This document shows, in pieces, positions 38,136-51,834 of a DNA stretch of 64,000 nucleotides. This DNA is from Lateolabrax maculatus (taxonomy: Eukaryota > Chordata > Actinopteri > Acropomatiformes > Lateolabracidae), in the NCBI GenBank assembly GCA_031216445.1, contig CM062212.1:1072501-1136500 (forward strand), in the 5' to 3' direction. Position 1 is the first letter of the stretch. Each line of letters begins with the position of its first letter. The notes beneath the pieces were generated by a model that saw only the letters and a program-made list of their open reading frames with translations, did not search any database and had not been told where the DNA came from. The translations under genes were made by a program, and so were the position numbers.

Positions 38136-40828
38136 TCCTGGATGCTGTTGGCGCAGACCGCAGCTTCTCGTAAAAAGCGCAGGTTGTTTGTGTTCCTTCT
38201 TCAGCGGAACAGAGATATTAGCCCAGTGCTGCTTAATATACCTGCTGCAAACAGAGCGCCATCTGAGCGTTACACCGCAAACAAGTCCAGAGAAGCCGTC
38301 GCCTGCATCCATTCATCCTCCACAAGCTGCTCACGCTCACTGACAGGAGGGGAAACTAACCTTCCTGTTGGGCGCCCTGTTTAATGTGTGTCAAGAGTTC
38401 ATTCTATGAACATTACTCCACTTGTTTTTGAGCTCAAATCCTTAATTTTCAATGAAACTGGTCAGACAAGGCTGCTCACACTGCACTTTAAAGCAGAACC
38501 CCGGCTGGTTTTGTCCAGGTGACAATTCCAATAAAGTTTATTCAAACAAGATCAACAGAAAAATACGCCTCCGATGGCTGAAGGATGCAGCATTCAGTTC
38601 AAGTTCATTTTTCTATCACAGATCGCTCAGGTAATCAAGCGTCGTGACCTCAAACTGCACGTTAAACAACATCTGATCTGGCAGAAGTTCAGCCTAAATC
38701 TAAAGCGAGTATCCACCCGGCTTTAAACAGAGTTTCCCTCATGATTTTACTTTTGATTTCCTCCTGCCTATTCCTGATCAGCTTTAACAAAAAGGGTTTT
38801 CCGTCCTGTGCAGCTTCTCTGGTGGGATTTGTACATTTTTAAATACGTGAAACAAATTGTAAAATTCATGCTTATATTTTCCTGTAGTCAAATTTAGAGT
38901 TTTACAGTCTGAACAACATGTTTATTTACACCATCTGTTCAGATAAGAAGAGAAACATCACGAGGTAAAACATCAGGAAGAAAAACATCAGGAGGAAAAA
39001 CAGGAAAAAGGCCCCTTACAAACGTCATACATCATATTCCAGATAAGTGGAAAGGAAGGAATGACTTGGAAAGGAAAACTTCAGAATCAATAATAATTCA
39101 GTCAATGCTTCAACAAATGCTTTCATCTCAAATTAGGATGGTTTAAATCATCTGCCAGAGAGCCCTGATGGATTTATATTGACTACAAACACTGTAATCA
39201 CGATTAAAAGCTTCAGGTATGACTCTTTTCTTCATTTCTCTTGTTTACTGGCTGTAGAAGCTGAAATATGTAAAAACAAAAACGGATCCATCACTTGTGC
39301 CAACATACCAACAATCAGATTTGGCTGATCAACTTCCCCACAGTTTTTGCACTTGCTCCTCCTCCTGGTTTCCTCTCGCACTTCTCTCTAAAGTATCACC
39401 ATTTTCCTTGGAAAGGGAAGCGGTCATAATGGAGGAAATGATTCACACTAGCAGGTTCAAAGTTCTCTTTTTGGTATTTCTAACATGTAGCCTGAATGAG
39501 ACCCCACCTCAGAGGAAACACTCCTCAAAAACAATCTTATCACATACTTCCTGATAACAAATACACACACACTATATCAACAGGCTGCCATGTGGTGCTC
39601 TCCTGACCTGAATAAGCATCAGCTTTGCAGATGAAGCCAAACTTTGTACTTCCATAGAAAGAAAAGTGACCTTGTGCTCCTGTAACTCCATGGGACTGGC
39701 TGGACTGACTGTAAAGCACTCCGAGGAAAAATATGGGATTTTTGGCAATGAAAATAAAATTTACTTGACTTGGCCCAAAAGATTAGAGAAGCACGTTTTA
39801 GTTCCCTCGAACGTCTGGGAGAAGAAATGAGTGCAGGCCAGTGTGAGCATCAAACAGACCTTTCAAATTAAAGGTGATCTGTTGAGATTTCTTGTTAATG
39901 AACTAAAGTGAGGTTTGCACCAGTACATCCACCAGGCCACATACCGATGTTTTGATGCCACAGAAGTACGTGAGACGTTAAACGCTTTGCCAAATTCACA
40001 TTTCGTGATCTATCTTTGTTTGGGGTTCAGGGTTCAGTATGTTTTTGATGCAGAACACAATAATCTGTCCACACAAGATCACATTTCTTTTTTTCATTGG
40101 ATAGTGCTGGAGTCTTTATTCTGTTTGCACTGACCAGCTGAGGCCAAACACATGTGATCATTACCAGGATCATCTACCACCTCAGTGGTTGAGGTCTGGT
40201 TAAGTTTTGTCAACTATTTGGAGGGAGAGAGGAAAAAGAAGGAGCAAAAGGAGAAAGCAGATAAGAGTAAGAGAGGAGAAAGAAGGAGAGGAGCCCATGA
40301 TACCATTCATCAAACCCCAGATGTTCCCTACTTGTGGAATCGGCCTGATCGATCCTCGTTGTCGGCGTAGAGGAACAACTTCAAGGCGTAGTTCTCAATG
40401 TGGGCGTTACCAACCACCTCCTGAGTGATGGAGTCGTTGTCACTCAGCTCCTTCTTCATCTGGACAACACAAACAAACACACGATTACTCCAAAAGAATC
40501 CATTAGACATAATTCACCGACAAAAAGGTCTATAAAGAAAACCGCTGTGGGGACGTGTTGCTTCACAGAAAACACACTTTTGGTTTGATGCATTAAGACA
40601 ATTTCTCAGCCATGTTGAAAAATGTAAACTCAAGCGAACAAGCTCGCGCTTCACTTCTCGCGTGCCTCCATCATTCGTCCCCCCCCCCCCCCATCGGTTT
40701 CTCTCTCTCCATTACGGTGTCCAGCAGGGCTTCAGGTTTCTTGTAAAACCACTAAAGCAAACAAGCTGGTTCCTTCCAGCAGGTGGACCCTGACCAGCCT
40801 GAATAGATACACTGTTCACGGACTTAAT

Positions 40829-40888
<60 letters not shown>

Positions 40889-43800
40889 CAGAGGAATGTA
40901 AAACCACTGTGCTGCGTGCAGAATGAAGGAAGGACAACTGGTCAGGGAATATAAAGAATCTGGGATCAAAGGAAACTCAGTCCACTGAACACTGTCTCCC
41001 ACTCTGAGGTTTCCATCTGACTGTTAACCAAACTGTACCTGAGTTACACCATGTTGAGAAACTTTTTAAATGTAAAAACTGCAAAAATTAAGTGTGAATT
41101 AGACATGTTTCCATCAGAGTCATGGGAAAATCCTCCTTGTCTCTCAATATATAATTAGATTGATCTTTTCACATTGCATCACACTTGATGCCAACATTTT
41201 GTCAGTGAGATTATTTCATTTAGAGGTGGAGTCCGACATGAAAACAACACTCTCTGCCAAAGTTAGAACAATGTTGGTTATTTATTGGAGAGATTTGTGT
41301 TTCTCTCTGTGATCTTCTCATTAGTTTCAAATGAGCGGGGCTCCGCTGCAAAAAGACGATGTCACACTTCTGTGTATCAATTAACATTATCAACATTTTG
41401 CACAAAATGTCAATATAATAATGTCACTGTCAATCAAGTCTGATCAAAACACACCCCCACATTCATGATTAAGCTGATCAGCTGGGTTTTTGACTGTTAA
41501 GCTAACCTATACAACACCTCAGGATGTTATTTTCCCAAACTGTAACTCTGATTGTTGCTTACTTAGTTATGAATATTTAATGTTGCAGAGAAACACTTTG
41601 CCTTTGATACCAAGTTTTGAGGGGTTTTAATTTTAAAAAAGGGCTGAAGTCATGCAGGTTAAATAAAAATATTCATCAAAGTAGAAAACAAGTTTTTCAG
41701 CCTGAATGACAGATCATTGTCTCTATAGAAATTTATTCTGTATAACTGTTATATGTTTTCATAAACCAACCGATCATTGGGAAGAAGATCAAAACTATAA
41801 AGCCATGTGACAGGTTTCAATCTGAACAATCCAAATCAAAACGGAGAAAACAGAAATCAAATAGCAGGTGTTACTGAATAATTAACAGCATGAATCACAG
41901 CAGCATATTTTCTGCAAAGTGATGCAGGAACTGTGAAAGCCAGCCACCACCAGCGCCTGCTGACAGCAACAGATTGCTCGTTAACAAAGACAATCAGGAA
42001 ACAGTGTGCGTTAGATTAACAGATGTTTTTACACAGGTTTTACAGTTTTTTAATCGCAGTTCTCAGTCATATTCCAAAGATGGATCGAATCGTCATCATA
42101 ATATCACAAATTCATAAAGAAAATGTATGTTTAGACTATAAACTAAAATTAGAACATCTGACTGGTTATTTCCCACCTTCCACCTTGTTTAAAGTGATTT
42201 TTAAACAAATGATTTTCCACCGTCCCTGTGAGAGCGAAGCCTCGGAGAGTTGAGCCGGCGGTGACGGTGGAAAATAGAATTAATGAGTCCAACATGTATC
42301 GTTCGTACGAGCCAGGCCATCAGGAAGAGAGAGAGAGAGAGAGAAAAGCTTCTGTGGTAGCTGTTTCTACTCTGTAGAAATGACTCACAACCACAGGCAA
42401 CAGTTCATAAAGAACTGGAGCATAAAGAAAAAACCTCAGGGTATCTCCATGTTTCAGAAAAAATATATGTTTTACAGCAAATCGTGTTGCTCACTTTGTC
42501 TCCATGCAGACCCGAAGGAAAAAAGATGGACTGAGTTGATGCTTTAAATATTATATCAGTGAGGGTAGATTAAATATTAGAGACACCTTTCAGTGTAATG
42601 TCATACAGCTCAACAACAGCAGAAACTACAGCCTGCAAAGTGATCATAAAGTTGAATCAACTCTCTGTAACAGTTTCATAACTTAACCCTCGTGAAGGGA
42701 GGATTTATTGCAGGGCAGTGCTTTAGTAAAGCTGCTCTAATGGAAAATGTTTTTATGTAATTTACTGAAAATATAAAATTCATCCATAGCAAATGTACAT
42801 CTCGCAACAGTATTTATTTAATAGTATTTGTTTTATCAGTTAATCAAAAACAGTTTGTGGCCTGCAGATACCCTAATATATGGAAGAAAATATATGCATT
42901 TGTGGATTTAAAAGTGCACAAACAGAAAGAGTAACATGTAGATGAAAGCAGCGGATGTGAGTCCTGTTGGGAGAGGCGTCCTGAGTGTGTGACAGTAATG
43001 AAGATCCCTGGAGCCTCTGTAAAACATGGCTCAAGGGGGCAGCTCTGTGTGTGTGTTTGCATGTTTTCATCCTTGTCCACCGCTTCCTTTTAATTGGCTC
43101 TTAGCGATCAATAAAGTGAGTCCAGCATCGCTGTGGGACTTCCCACCTCCTTGCCCCTCATGTCTCCTCCTCCCCTCCCATTAAAACTCCCCACCTGCTG
43201 CTCACCTCCTCTTAGCTCCTGTCTGTTAGTTAAACGTGGGGTCTGACCACATGGAGGTAGAAACATTTTCTGAAACATTTCCTCTCCCCATGCTTCATAA
43301 TCTTACAAATGTAGCAGCTGGTTTTCAAAGATTATTCTGCAAGAAGAATCAAAAGATATCCTTTCACATATTAGTCATCTAGGAATACGGCCACCACGGA
43401 CTCAAAATGACGTAGAAAGTAAGCAGAAAGTCGCAGCTTGCAGCTCCATCCCCTCTCCTGTTCCTCTCAGTCTCTTGATAAAAGGCTCATTTGTTTGGCC
43501 CCCGCTGGGACACTCTGAGCCCGTTCACCTCCCCTCGTCTCATCTCACCTCCTCCCTCCTCATCATAACAACTCTATAAAATCTAATTAGCTTGGCCCCT
43601 GTTGACAATCCAGACAGCAGCCAATTTTAAGTAAATGTGTGTCAAATGAAAGCTCAGCCCCAGTTCTGTGACTCCAAACTTCAACCTAATATCATACCAG
43701 AATCCTTAACAGCCTAAAACGCTGGATCGGGTATCGGCAAGTACGTGAGTCTGTGATCCGATCTGACATCACGTTATCATATCATTCATCAGCTCATTTA

Positions 43801-45277
43801 CGCTACACAGGACAACAACACACGTCAGTGTCAGCGTGTAGCGTTAGAAAGACCAAGCAAAACCTCAGCAATTTTAATTATTTTTTTCTGTTTCTTTTTA
43901 TTTTTTTAATGCGCTGCTATCCGGTCAGTACTTGATATTGGCCGTTACGCAAGTTCAGGTATCAGAGTCAGTATCACGAAGGAAAAGAAAAGGCATCAGA
44001 ACATCTCTACTCACTTGTACAGTTGGAGGCTGATGTATGCAAACTGAAGCTGTTTATTACATACGGGGTCATGTGCATTGGATAGGAGAAGATGTAAAAT
44101 GCCTCACGTGACAAAACATTGTTGTTAGATTACCGGTATTCATTATGTTTGTGTCTGATAATTTATGATCATTTAAAATATTCAGCTTGGCTATCAGAAA
44201 TGTTCACCCTTACAAAAAAACATGTGATTTGTGTTCTCCCGTGTGATGTACGAAATGAAAACATGAATCAATCATGTGAAATATAAAAACACATGAACCT
44301 GTATATAAAATGTATTGATCTTAACAGTTCATTCCTGACCCTGGGAAACAGCTACTATTGCAAATATAAATGTAGCTTTAATATTCTATTTCCAATGTCA
44401 GTTTAGTTTTTTCATTTGTACAAATACTTTACTTTGTTTTTATGTAAATTCAGCTCTATGGACTTTATATTCGTGCTGCTCCTATTAATTACTGCAAAGC
44501 AAATGTACAGTATGATCAATCAATCAATCAGTCAGATCCTGGGGGGGGGGGCGGCATGGCTCAGGAGGTAGAGTGGTCGTCTAGTGATCGAAGGGTTCCT
44601 GGGTCAATCCTTGAGCAACACACTGAGCTGAATGAATGACTGTAAAGCACCATGTGTTTTAAAGTGCTTTGAGTGGTCGGTAGACTAGAAAAGTGCCATA
44701 TGAATGTATTCTGTTTAACCTGCTGACACATTTCATCTTGTTATCGATGTAGTTTCTAGATGATGGTCTTCACAGTCACCTTGATCATTAAATACGAGGC
44801 CTTTGTTGTTGACGCAGCTATAAAAAATTAATTAGGAATGAAAAAAACCTAAAACATAACCTTGTCTGAGCTTGTAGTTTCCTTCGAACATCCTTGTCAC
44901 TTACAATAACTCACAAAGATGGTGTTTAGTCTGACTCACACAGAGTTTGAGATCAGTGATCACAGTATGTGTGCTGGTGTGAGAGACACAGCAACAGTAA
45001 AAAGGACAGACGAAGAAGAAGACTTGTTAAATTCTTGGATTACTTACTAATAAGGTGCAAAGAGTCCAGACGCTCACTATTAAGTCCTTAATCTAAAACT
45101 GGTAAAGAAAACCTTGTCCAGCTCATAACAAACCGTCACTTGAAGTCCCTGTTTGTTTCTTTCCTGTTCTCTTATAAATCCAACCTCTAGGGGGCGCACT
45201 GCACACCTTTAACAGACACTGTGAACATCTCTGAGGAAAGAAACCTCAAACCTCTGAGAGGACCAATCAACCAACAA

Positions 45278-45338
<61 letters not shown>

Positions 45339-45381
45339 AATGTGTGTGTGTGTGTGTGTATGTGTGTGTGTGTGTGAGTGT

Positions 45382-45448
<67 letters not shown>

Positions 45449-48400
45449 CGTGTATTCATTACATTAGACCCTAACATTAGAGCTCTGCAGTGTGTTTTGT
45501 AAGAAAAGAGCCATTCATCTGTGTGGTTTCTGAGGTAAAGGTGATATTACAGGCCTGCAGTGCTCTTAGCAGGCCGAGACTCTGGTCACTTCACTGTGAG
45601 CTGATAACAGTAACAAGGCTGTGTGGCTCTACTGTAGGCCGTGTATGTATGAATATGAACCAAACCTTCAGCCGGAGAATGAATTTGTGAATGCAGCCGA
45701 ACGACCTCTGATGGTTAGATGCAGACATTGTAATACACTGAAAATAGTTCAGGATTAGATCAAATGTAATATAACTCTATGAGAATTCACTCAGGCACAA
45801 CACAAAGTACAGCTGAGGCTGATGGGAATGTCATCAGTTCTGCAGGTTATTTGGTCATAAAACAAAGTATTGGAGACATTAACATGCTGACCTGATGGTG
45901 GCGGTAGATACAAAAGTCAGGATGAATTGTAATAACTTTGTTGATCCTCTGAGGGGAAGATGAATGTCTGAACTACGTTTCATCACAACCCATCCTAACG
46001 AAGATGTGATACAAACAGCTACAAAATGGTCCTGGTGACATTTTCCCAGTTAAATTTACATAAAAATGAAATGATAATCTGTATTCCACCATTATAACAA
46101 TGACATGTACCGTGATGGAGGATCGCCCACCTCTACTAAGCACCACAGGATCCCACCCATGGAGAAACAGTACGAAAGCAGGTCTAACTTACCGACTCCA
46201 GCTGGTCCATGAGTTTGATCAGGAACTTTCTGCACTCTGGTGTTTTACTGTCCAGCTTCATGCCTGTCTGCATGGCGTAGAGCCGACCTGCGGGGGGGGG
46301 GTGAAAGGAGGACAGAATTAAACATCTTTTTACGGCTCGGTAAAGCCCATTCCTCTACAGCGTCTTTCAAAGCTCTGGCCGAGATATGGAAGACTCATTA
46401 CACAAAGTCCTCATGCATTTTTCACAACAGAGCAGCCCCTTGACAAGACGTAGACGTTTCCTTCTCCTCTGCAGCAGATCAAACACAAAACCCCACCGGA
46501 CCGGGAGGAGGGGAAGATTTCCACCTGATCGTACACAGAAGGTTCTCCGTCAGAACTCCAGCTCTCACAATCCCTCATCTGTCAATTACTTCAGCGGTCA
46601 GATTCTCCGCTTCACATGATGTAAAACCTCAAACCTTACAGCTGTGTGACCTGAGCGGCGGCAGGCGGCCTGTGGGGACATCTGACCGCCTGTCTGTCTG
46701 TCTGTCTTACTGACTGACTGCTGAAAAACAAAGAAATCTACAAATAACTATGATGGCAGGACAAATACGTACCTGGTTTACCTCACACAGTAACTGACAT
46801 TTTTATACCTATCACGTCGATGCAATCCTGTCCAAAACTTTTTTATACTTAATCATTGTTTCCTACGAGCAGTCCCTTGTCCATGTTACCAGATCTAAAG
46901 TCCAGATTAAAAGAGTGTTTTGTGACATTTCGCCTGGTCAGTTTGATGGTCAAGACTTGGTTTTTAGTGTTAATTAAAGCATTATATTATCATCAGTGGG
47001 GGTCCTCACAAGTGTGTGTGTGCGCTAAAACCTTTTAGTCTGGTCGAGGATTATGCAGCGCAGCCATGCAAGAATGATCTACTCCACATGTATAGAAAAA
47101 AGCTGCACTGTAAAATGATATTAATATTTCTATCAATAGAGAGCACACACACACACACCCACACACACACACATACCTTCCTTCTCCAACAGCATAAATT
47201 ATCAGTGGGTCCTTGTAGTGGAATAAAATCTTCCAGTAGTGCTAAATCAGCATGTGTCTCACGCACCACAAACACGGTAAATATACCAAGCTGCCTGTAC
47301 TGCCGGCAAACAAACACTGCAGGTCTCTAATCCACAACAGTTCAGCACTGTGTTGTCAATCAGAGGGAAACCACCTTACGTTTTGTTTCCCGTGCAGTCA
47401 TCACCTCCACTAACCAACTCTCTGAGGCGAAACCTTACAGAGGATGATCGGTCTGTCTGGACTCAATGATCAGTCGGGTAATAAAAAAGTGCATAATGTC
47501 TGCATGTTCCCGTTTGACTGAGTTATGATGATGATGATGATGATGATGATAAACAAGAAGAAGAAGAAGAAGAAGAAATGTCAAACTACAATAAGTAACT
47601 TCCTGTTGTTTTAAGAACCTCTCGCAGTATCTTCGCTTCATGTCTGAAACCCCTCTACCACCATCACCCATTTCCCCTTCTTAATAAAGGCAAAACACCC
47701 AAAACAAAACAACCCATAACATAAACCTAAAGTCAACTGTTTGGAATTGAAGAAAAACTCAATTTCTGTGGAACTGGAACTGGCAGAGTTGTACTAAAGT
47801 TGTTCTGTAAAGCTTCAACCATCTGGTGCAGCAAGAAGAGAAAAAACTAAATACTAACAATTATTTCCAGCTCCTTTTACACCCAGGTTTGTCCCGAGTC
47901 TGTTACCAGGCGACAATCCACATCCAGCTGTACTGTGTACGGAAAGCCCTCTGTTTCCACCTCATGTTTAGTGTTTGAGTCACAGCACAGCGTCCCTGTC
48001 CTGCACAGCATCAACAGAACAATGTCCCATTTCACTGGGCAGAACGGTGGGGAGTCACCACCCAGCCAAGGCATGTACCGCTCAATATTTCCAAAAAAAA
48101 CACACCAGCCTGACACACATGTATGCATGTACTCCTGTGGAAGGCAGCTGACCAGTCAGTGCAGGGAGACAAACAGCCAGCAAGTGCTGAGCTACTGAAG
48201 CAGCCAGTAAGCAAGTTAGCCAGTCATCGAGTGACAAAGAAGCCCTTTGTGCTGTTACACCCGTACAGCGCAACATTCACTTTGGCCGCTCGCAAACAAT
48301 GAACGGCAACACAGAGGGCTTTGACAGCAGAGAGGACGTCTGAACGAGACCCCGGCCTTACAGAAGAGTAAGGCCGGGGTCCAAGGAGCTCCAGGCCTCT

Positions 48401-51400
48401 GCTGGTCTTAAACGTACTGTGTGTTGAAGTCATTTCACCCTGTTCTTCTCCATAAAACATGTTTAATTCTTGTTTAGATGTGCTGGAACTGGTTACAGGA
48501 GCTCACAGCAATCCTCTTTCTGTCTTACTGCGGTTTGACTGCAGGGATTTGAACTGTTTTTTATGAAATGGCAACCCTCACTGACCAGTTTCACACAGAA
48601 GGCTACGAAAAGCAGGACTTACTGTGGGAATTCTGTTTTGAGTGAACCTGAATAAGGCTGGTGTCAAATGTATTTTAGTTCATTAAGAATAAAACAGTGT
48701 TTGGTGTGCCGGATCTCAGTGGTAGATGAGTAGATACAAGGTGAGTCGAAGCCTGAAAACTAACCTGAGAGGGCTAATCTGGAGGGATGCGTATCAATTT
48801 ACATCAAAGTTATTTGAACCAAACAGAAATTCCCAAAAATAAGCCTGATTTGCTTTGGTAAGCCTGGTTAACAGCTTCAGGAAACACCCCAAACAAATAC
48901 ACAGTCATTAAAACTGCTCTACAGTGCCCCGAGTGGTCCTCTGTAATGTACACATAAGCTATAAGTCCTTTTTTAATTTTAATTATTAATGTCACACACA
49001 CAGTTCCTCATCTTGGGGTGAATGTCGGCTGATTATCCAACAGCTAATTGGACTTGAGAAATGTGATGAATGTTTTTCATGAATAATTGTTGTGGTAAGC
49101 AGGCAATGCTCCTACTGCTCCTCAGATATTTATGTCCATTACTGGGAAGAAAACAGTGTTTGTAACTGCAGCAAATGGCCATTTTAACGTCTCAGGCGGT
49201 TATTTACTGACATTATGAGTCTCTGATGGTGCTTTACACTCTGCTGCACCTCTTTTCTGCCTGTCAGGAACATAATTAGAGTACAAAAAATAAAAAAATA
49301 AAAAAGATTTTTACTGCCAGTGTTTTTGCCTCCTATCCCGTTTAATCTCATTCATCACTCTAAAACAATACGCTTCAGACGAGGGACTGCTGCTGCCAAT
49401 GCACACACAGAAAGAAGGATAAACAAACTTTTGTGTTACATGCAGCATTTTGTTGATTGACTGATCCCATAAACTTACCGTCCTGTCACAAACTACCGTT
49501 TTCAACCACGGGACAAAAAGCCAACTTCCATTCACACACCAGACAGAAAGAAACAAATCCATGCCTTCGATTTCTCCATTATCAGTCCAGTTTGCCAAAT
49601 CGTTGTGGTTGTTAAGATGGAAACGTGCTAAAGGGACTTTTAGCTCTGTGGTTCTTGGGATTATTTATCATATATCCTTACTTCCCAGAGAGGTGTTTCC
49701 TGGACGCGGCTGCAAGCTTCAAAACCTCAGCACGAACTGGCAGCAGGAACTCCTGCCATTTGATTTGTTATGACATTTATGACATATTTGTTATGATATT
49801 TCATCAGGTTGCACAATACATATCTGTGCATGTCAAGCTGGATCAAAACCTATTGCTGCACAAATGGGGGTCACAACAGGACAACATGCAATTTACATGG
49901 TCACTGCAGAGGCTTTAACTGCCAGTCTTCCCACTAATAATTCTACTAATTTCTCAAAATGAAGGCAGTAAGTGTAAGTGTCAGTGTTTCTTATTTAAAA
50001 AGGGAGTTTTCCTGACGCACCACATTTGTTTGGACTCCATCTCAAAGTGACAGCCGTGGTCCAGTGTGGCGCTGTAAGAAAATATGTTTGACAGGGAGGA
50101 ATTCACACCGGTATAAAGGGTGCTGGCAGGGTGCCACAGCCTCGACGCAGTTTTGACGTCGGTCATGAAGAATCTGTGCCAATCTGAATCTGGGCCAATG
50201 TAGTCGGATCTGCTACATAAATGACAGGGACATTATTATGGAGGAGAGCTGCGTCGCTGTCAGAGCGGGCGAGACGGGAACATGCTCCAAGTGACGAGAA
50301 GAGGGAGGACGAACAGTTCAATCAGTGTCAGAGGCTGATCAGTCAACACAAGTACAGCAAAACAGCAGAGACGGAAAACATGGATGGAAAACATTAAGTA
50401 TTCCATCCATACAACAGGTTGTGCTATTGCTGCTCTCTTCCTTAATGCAAATTGTTGAACAGGTAGTCATCATGCGTACCTGCAGACCTCTGCAGCCGCC
50501 GCCTCCCTCTTGACTTTTCAAACATCAGATGGAAAAACACAAGTTTGAGTTCAGCTTCCTGCTCCTGTTACCACGACAACAAATCTCAAGTCCCTCATTG
50601 GCTCATCACTCAAACGAGGCAGCAGAGACACCACATCAGTTCTCCAACACGGGTTGTTCTCTAAATGAACTAGTTAGTTGTCGTCATCCAGACCAGAGTT
50701 TATGGAGTTTGTCTTCCTGGTGTCCTTTAGATTTATTGACCATCGATGAAGGAACACCTGAATATGTTTCCAAACCGATCCCTTCTCGTTTCCAGTGATT
50801 AGAAATTGTTCTGATCTCAGTGCAGTTAAATGATGCAATCTGAGCTCACAGTTCACAGCTGAGTTTGAATACATTTCCATTATGCACACTTATAAATATC
50901 CAAATACATTTAAATGAAAGTAAACAGGATCTTAAGACAGCGGGGGGGTACGGTGCCTGTGTCCAGCCTCAGCTCTACAGCTCATTTATAATGTCAATGA
51001 TCCAATTTGCGTGAAACAGCAGTTGAAACGCAGCCAAACACTGTCAGCCAGGGAGCTGCTGGTGAATTACGCCTCTTCATTACAGCTGCACAAATCATTG
51101 CCTTGACTCAACCCGCTATTGATCGGCCTGTTTGAGGGTGGAGGTGAGGTAAAATATTGGCCTGCATTAGCAGGCTAATTTAGATAGACCTGCTGATGTA
51201 GGGCCGAGGCAGAGCGATGGATAAAATGCTTCAACGGTCAAACAAAAAGGGCGGAAGCACAACAGCCTGATCGGATTCAGCCTTGAGCTCTTAACGGACG
51301 GGTTCTAATGCTCATGAAGAAAACATAATAAACTTGTTTTCAAATGAAGAAGCTCGTTGGGGACTATTTTCAGCGGCGGATGAATCCACATGTAGTGCTG

Positions 51401-51767
51401 TGTGTCTGAGGCAGCAGTGAGGCTCGTCGATGTGTTTTTCATCACAATGGAGCTCTGTCTGAAATAACGGCTTAAAATGCCAGAACAAAACTTAGAAACT
51501 AGAGACTCCACACATGCTCTGTCCAATCTGTCCGACCCAAACTCCAGATTTATAACCATCTGCTTAGCCAATTAGTGACATGTCTTAAATGTGCCAGCAT
51601 GTTTTCTTTTTATTTAATTTATATTTCATATCATTTATAGTTATAAAGTTTGTTCATCTTATTTTCCTATCACGCAGCATGATCCTGGATGGACTCACAC
51701 ACTCTCTCTCACACTGTTCAACACACACAAACTTTCTCAGTTAGGCAAGTTAAGCCTCATGAACACA

Positions 51768-51834
<67 letters not shown>

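Larger units (their letters stand above)
36737..40331 (-). other. vta1 intron 3
   Basis: This 3.6-kb intron contains CA/GT tracts at 37766-37814 and 37945-38134 and a LINE-tail-like stretch near 39690-39780 (TGTAAAGCACT, AATAAAATTT, CTTGACTTGG). No other gene is recognised. Open frames through the GT tracts are artefacts. Confidence 0.8.
40460..46192 (-). other. vta1 intron 2
   Basis: This 5.7-kb intron contains (GT)n tracts at 40831-40885 and 45271-45453, a 14-base C run at 40679-40692, a tRNA-like SINE at 44551-44725 and a CTCF-like motif at 45184-45197. The remainder is AT-rich with no recognised genes. Confidence 0.85.

Noticed and set aside
37872..38384. 170-codon plus-strand frame
   Set aside because: Most of it translates GT repeats (VCVCVC runs), and it lies inside vta1 intron 3 with no conserved domain.
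44551..44625. Functional tRNA gene
   Set aside because: A and B boxes are present in degenerate form, but no cloverleaf with paired acceptor stem can be drawn and the context is that of a SINE.
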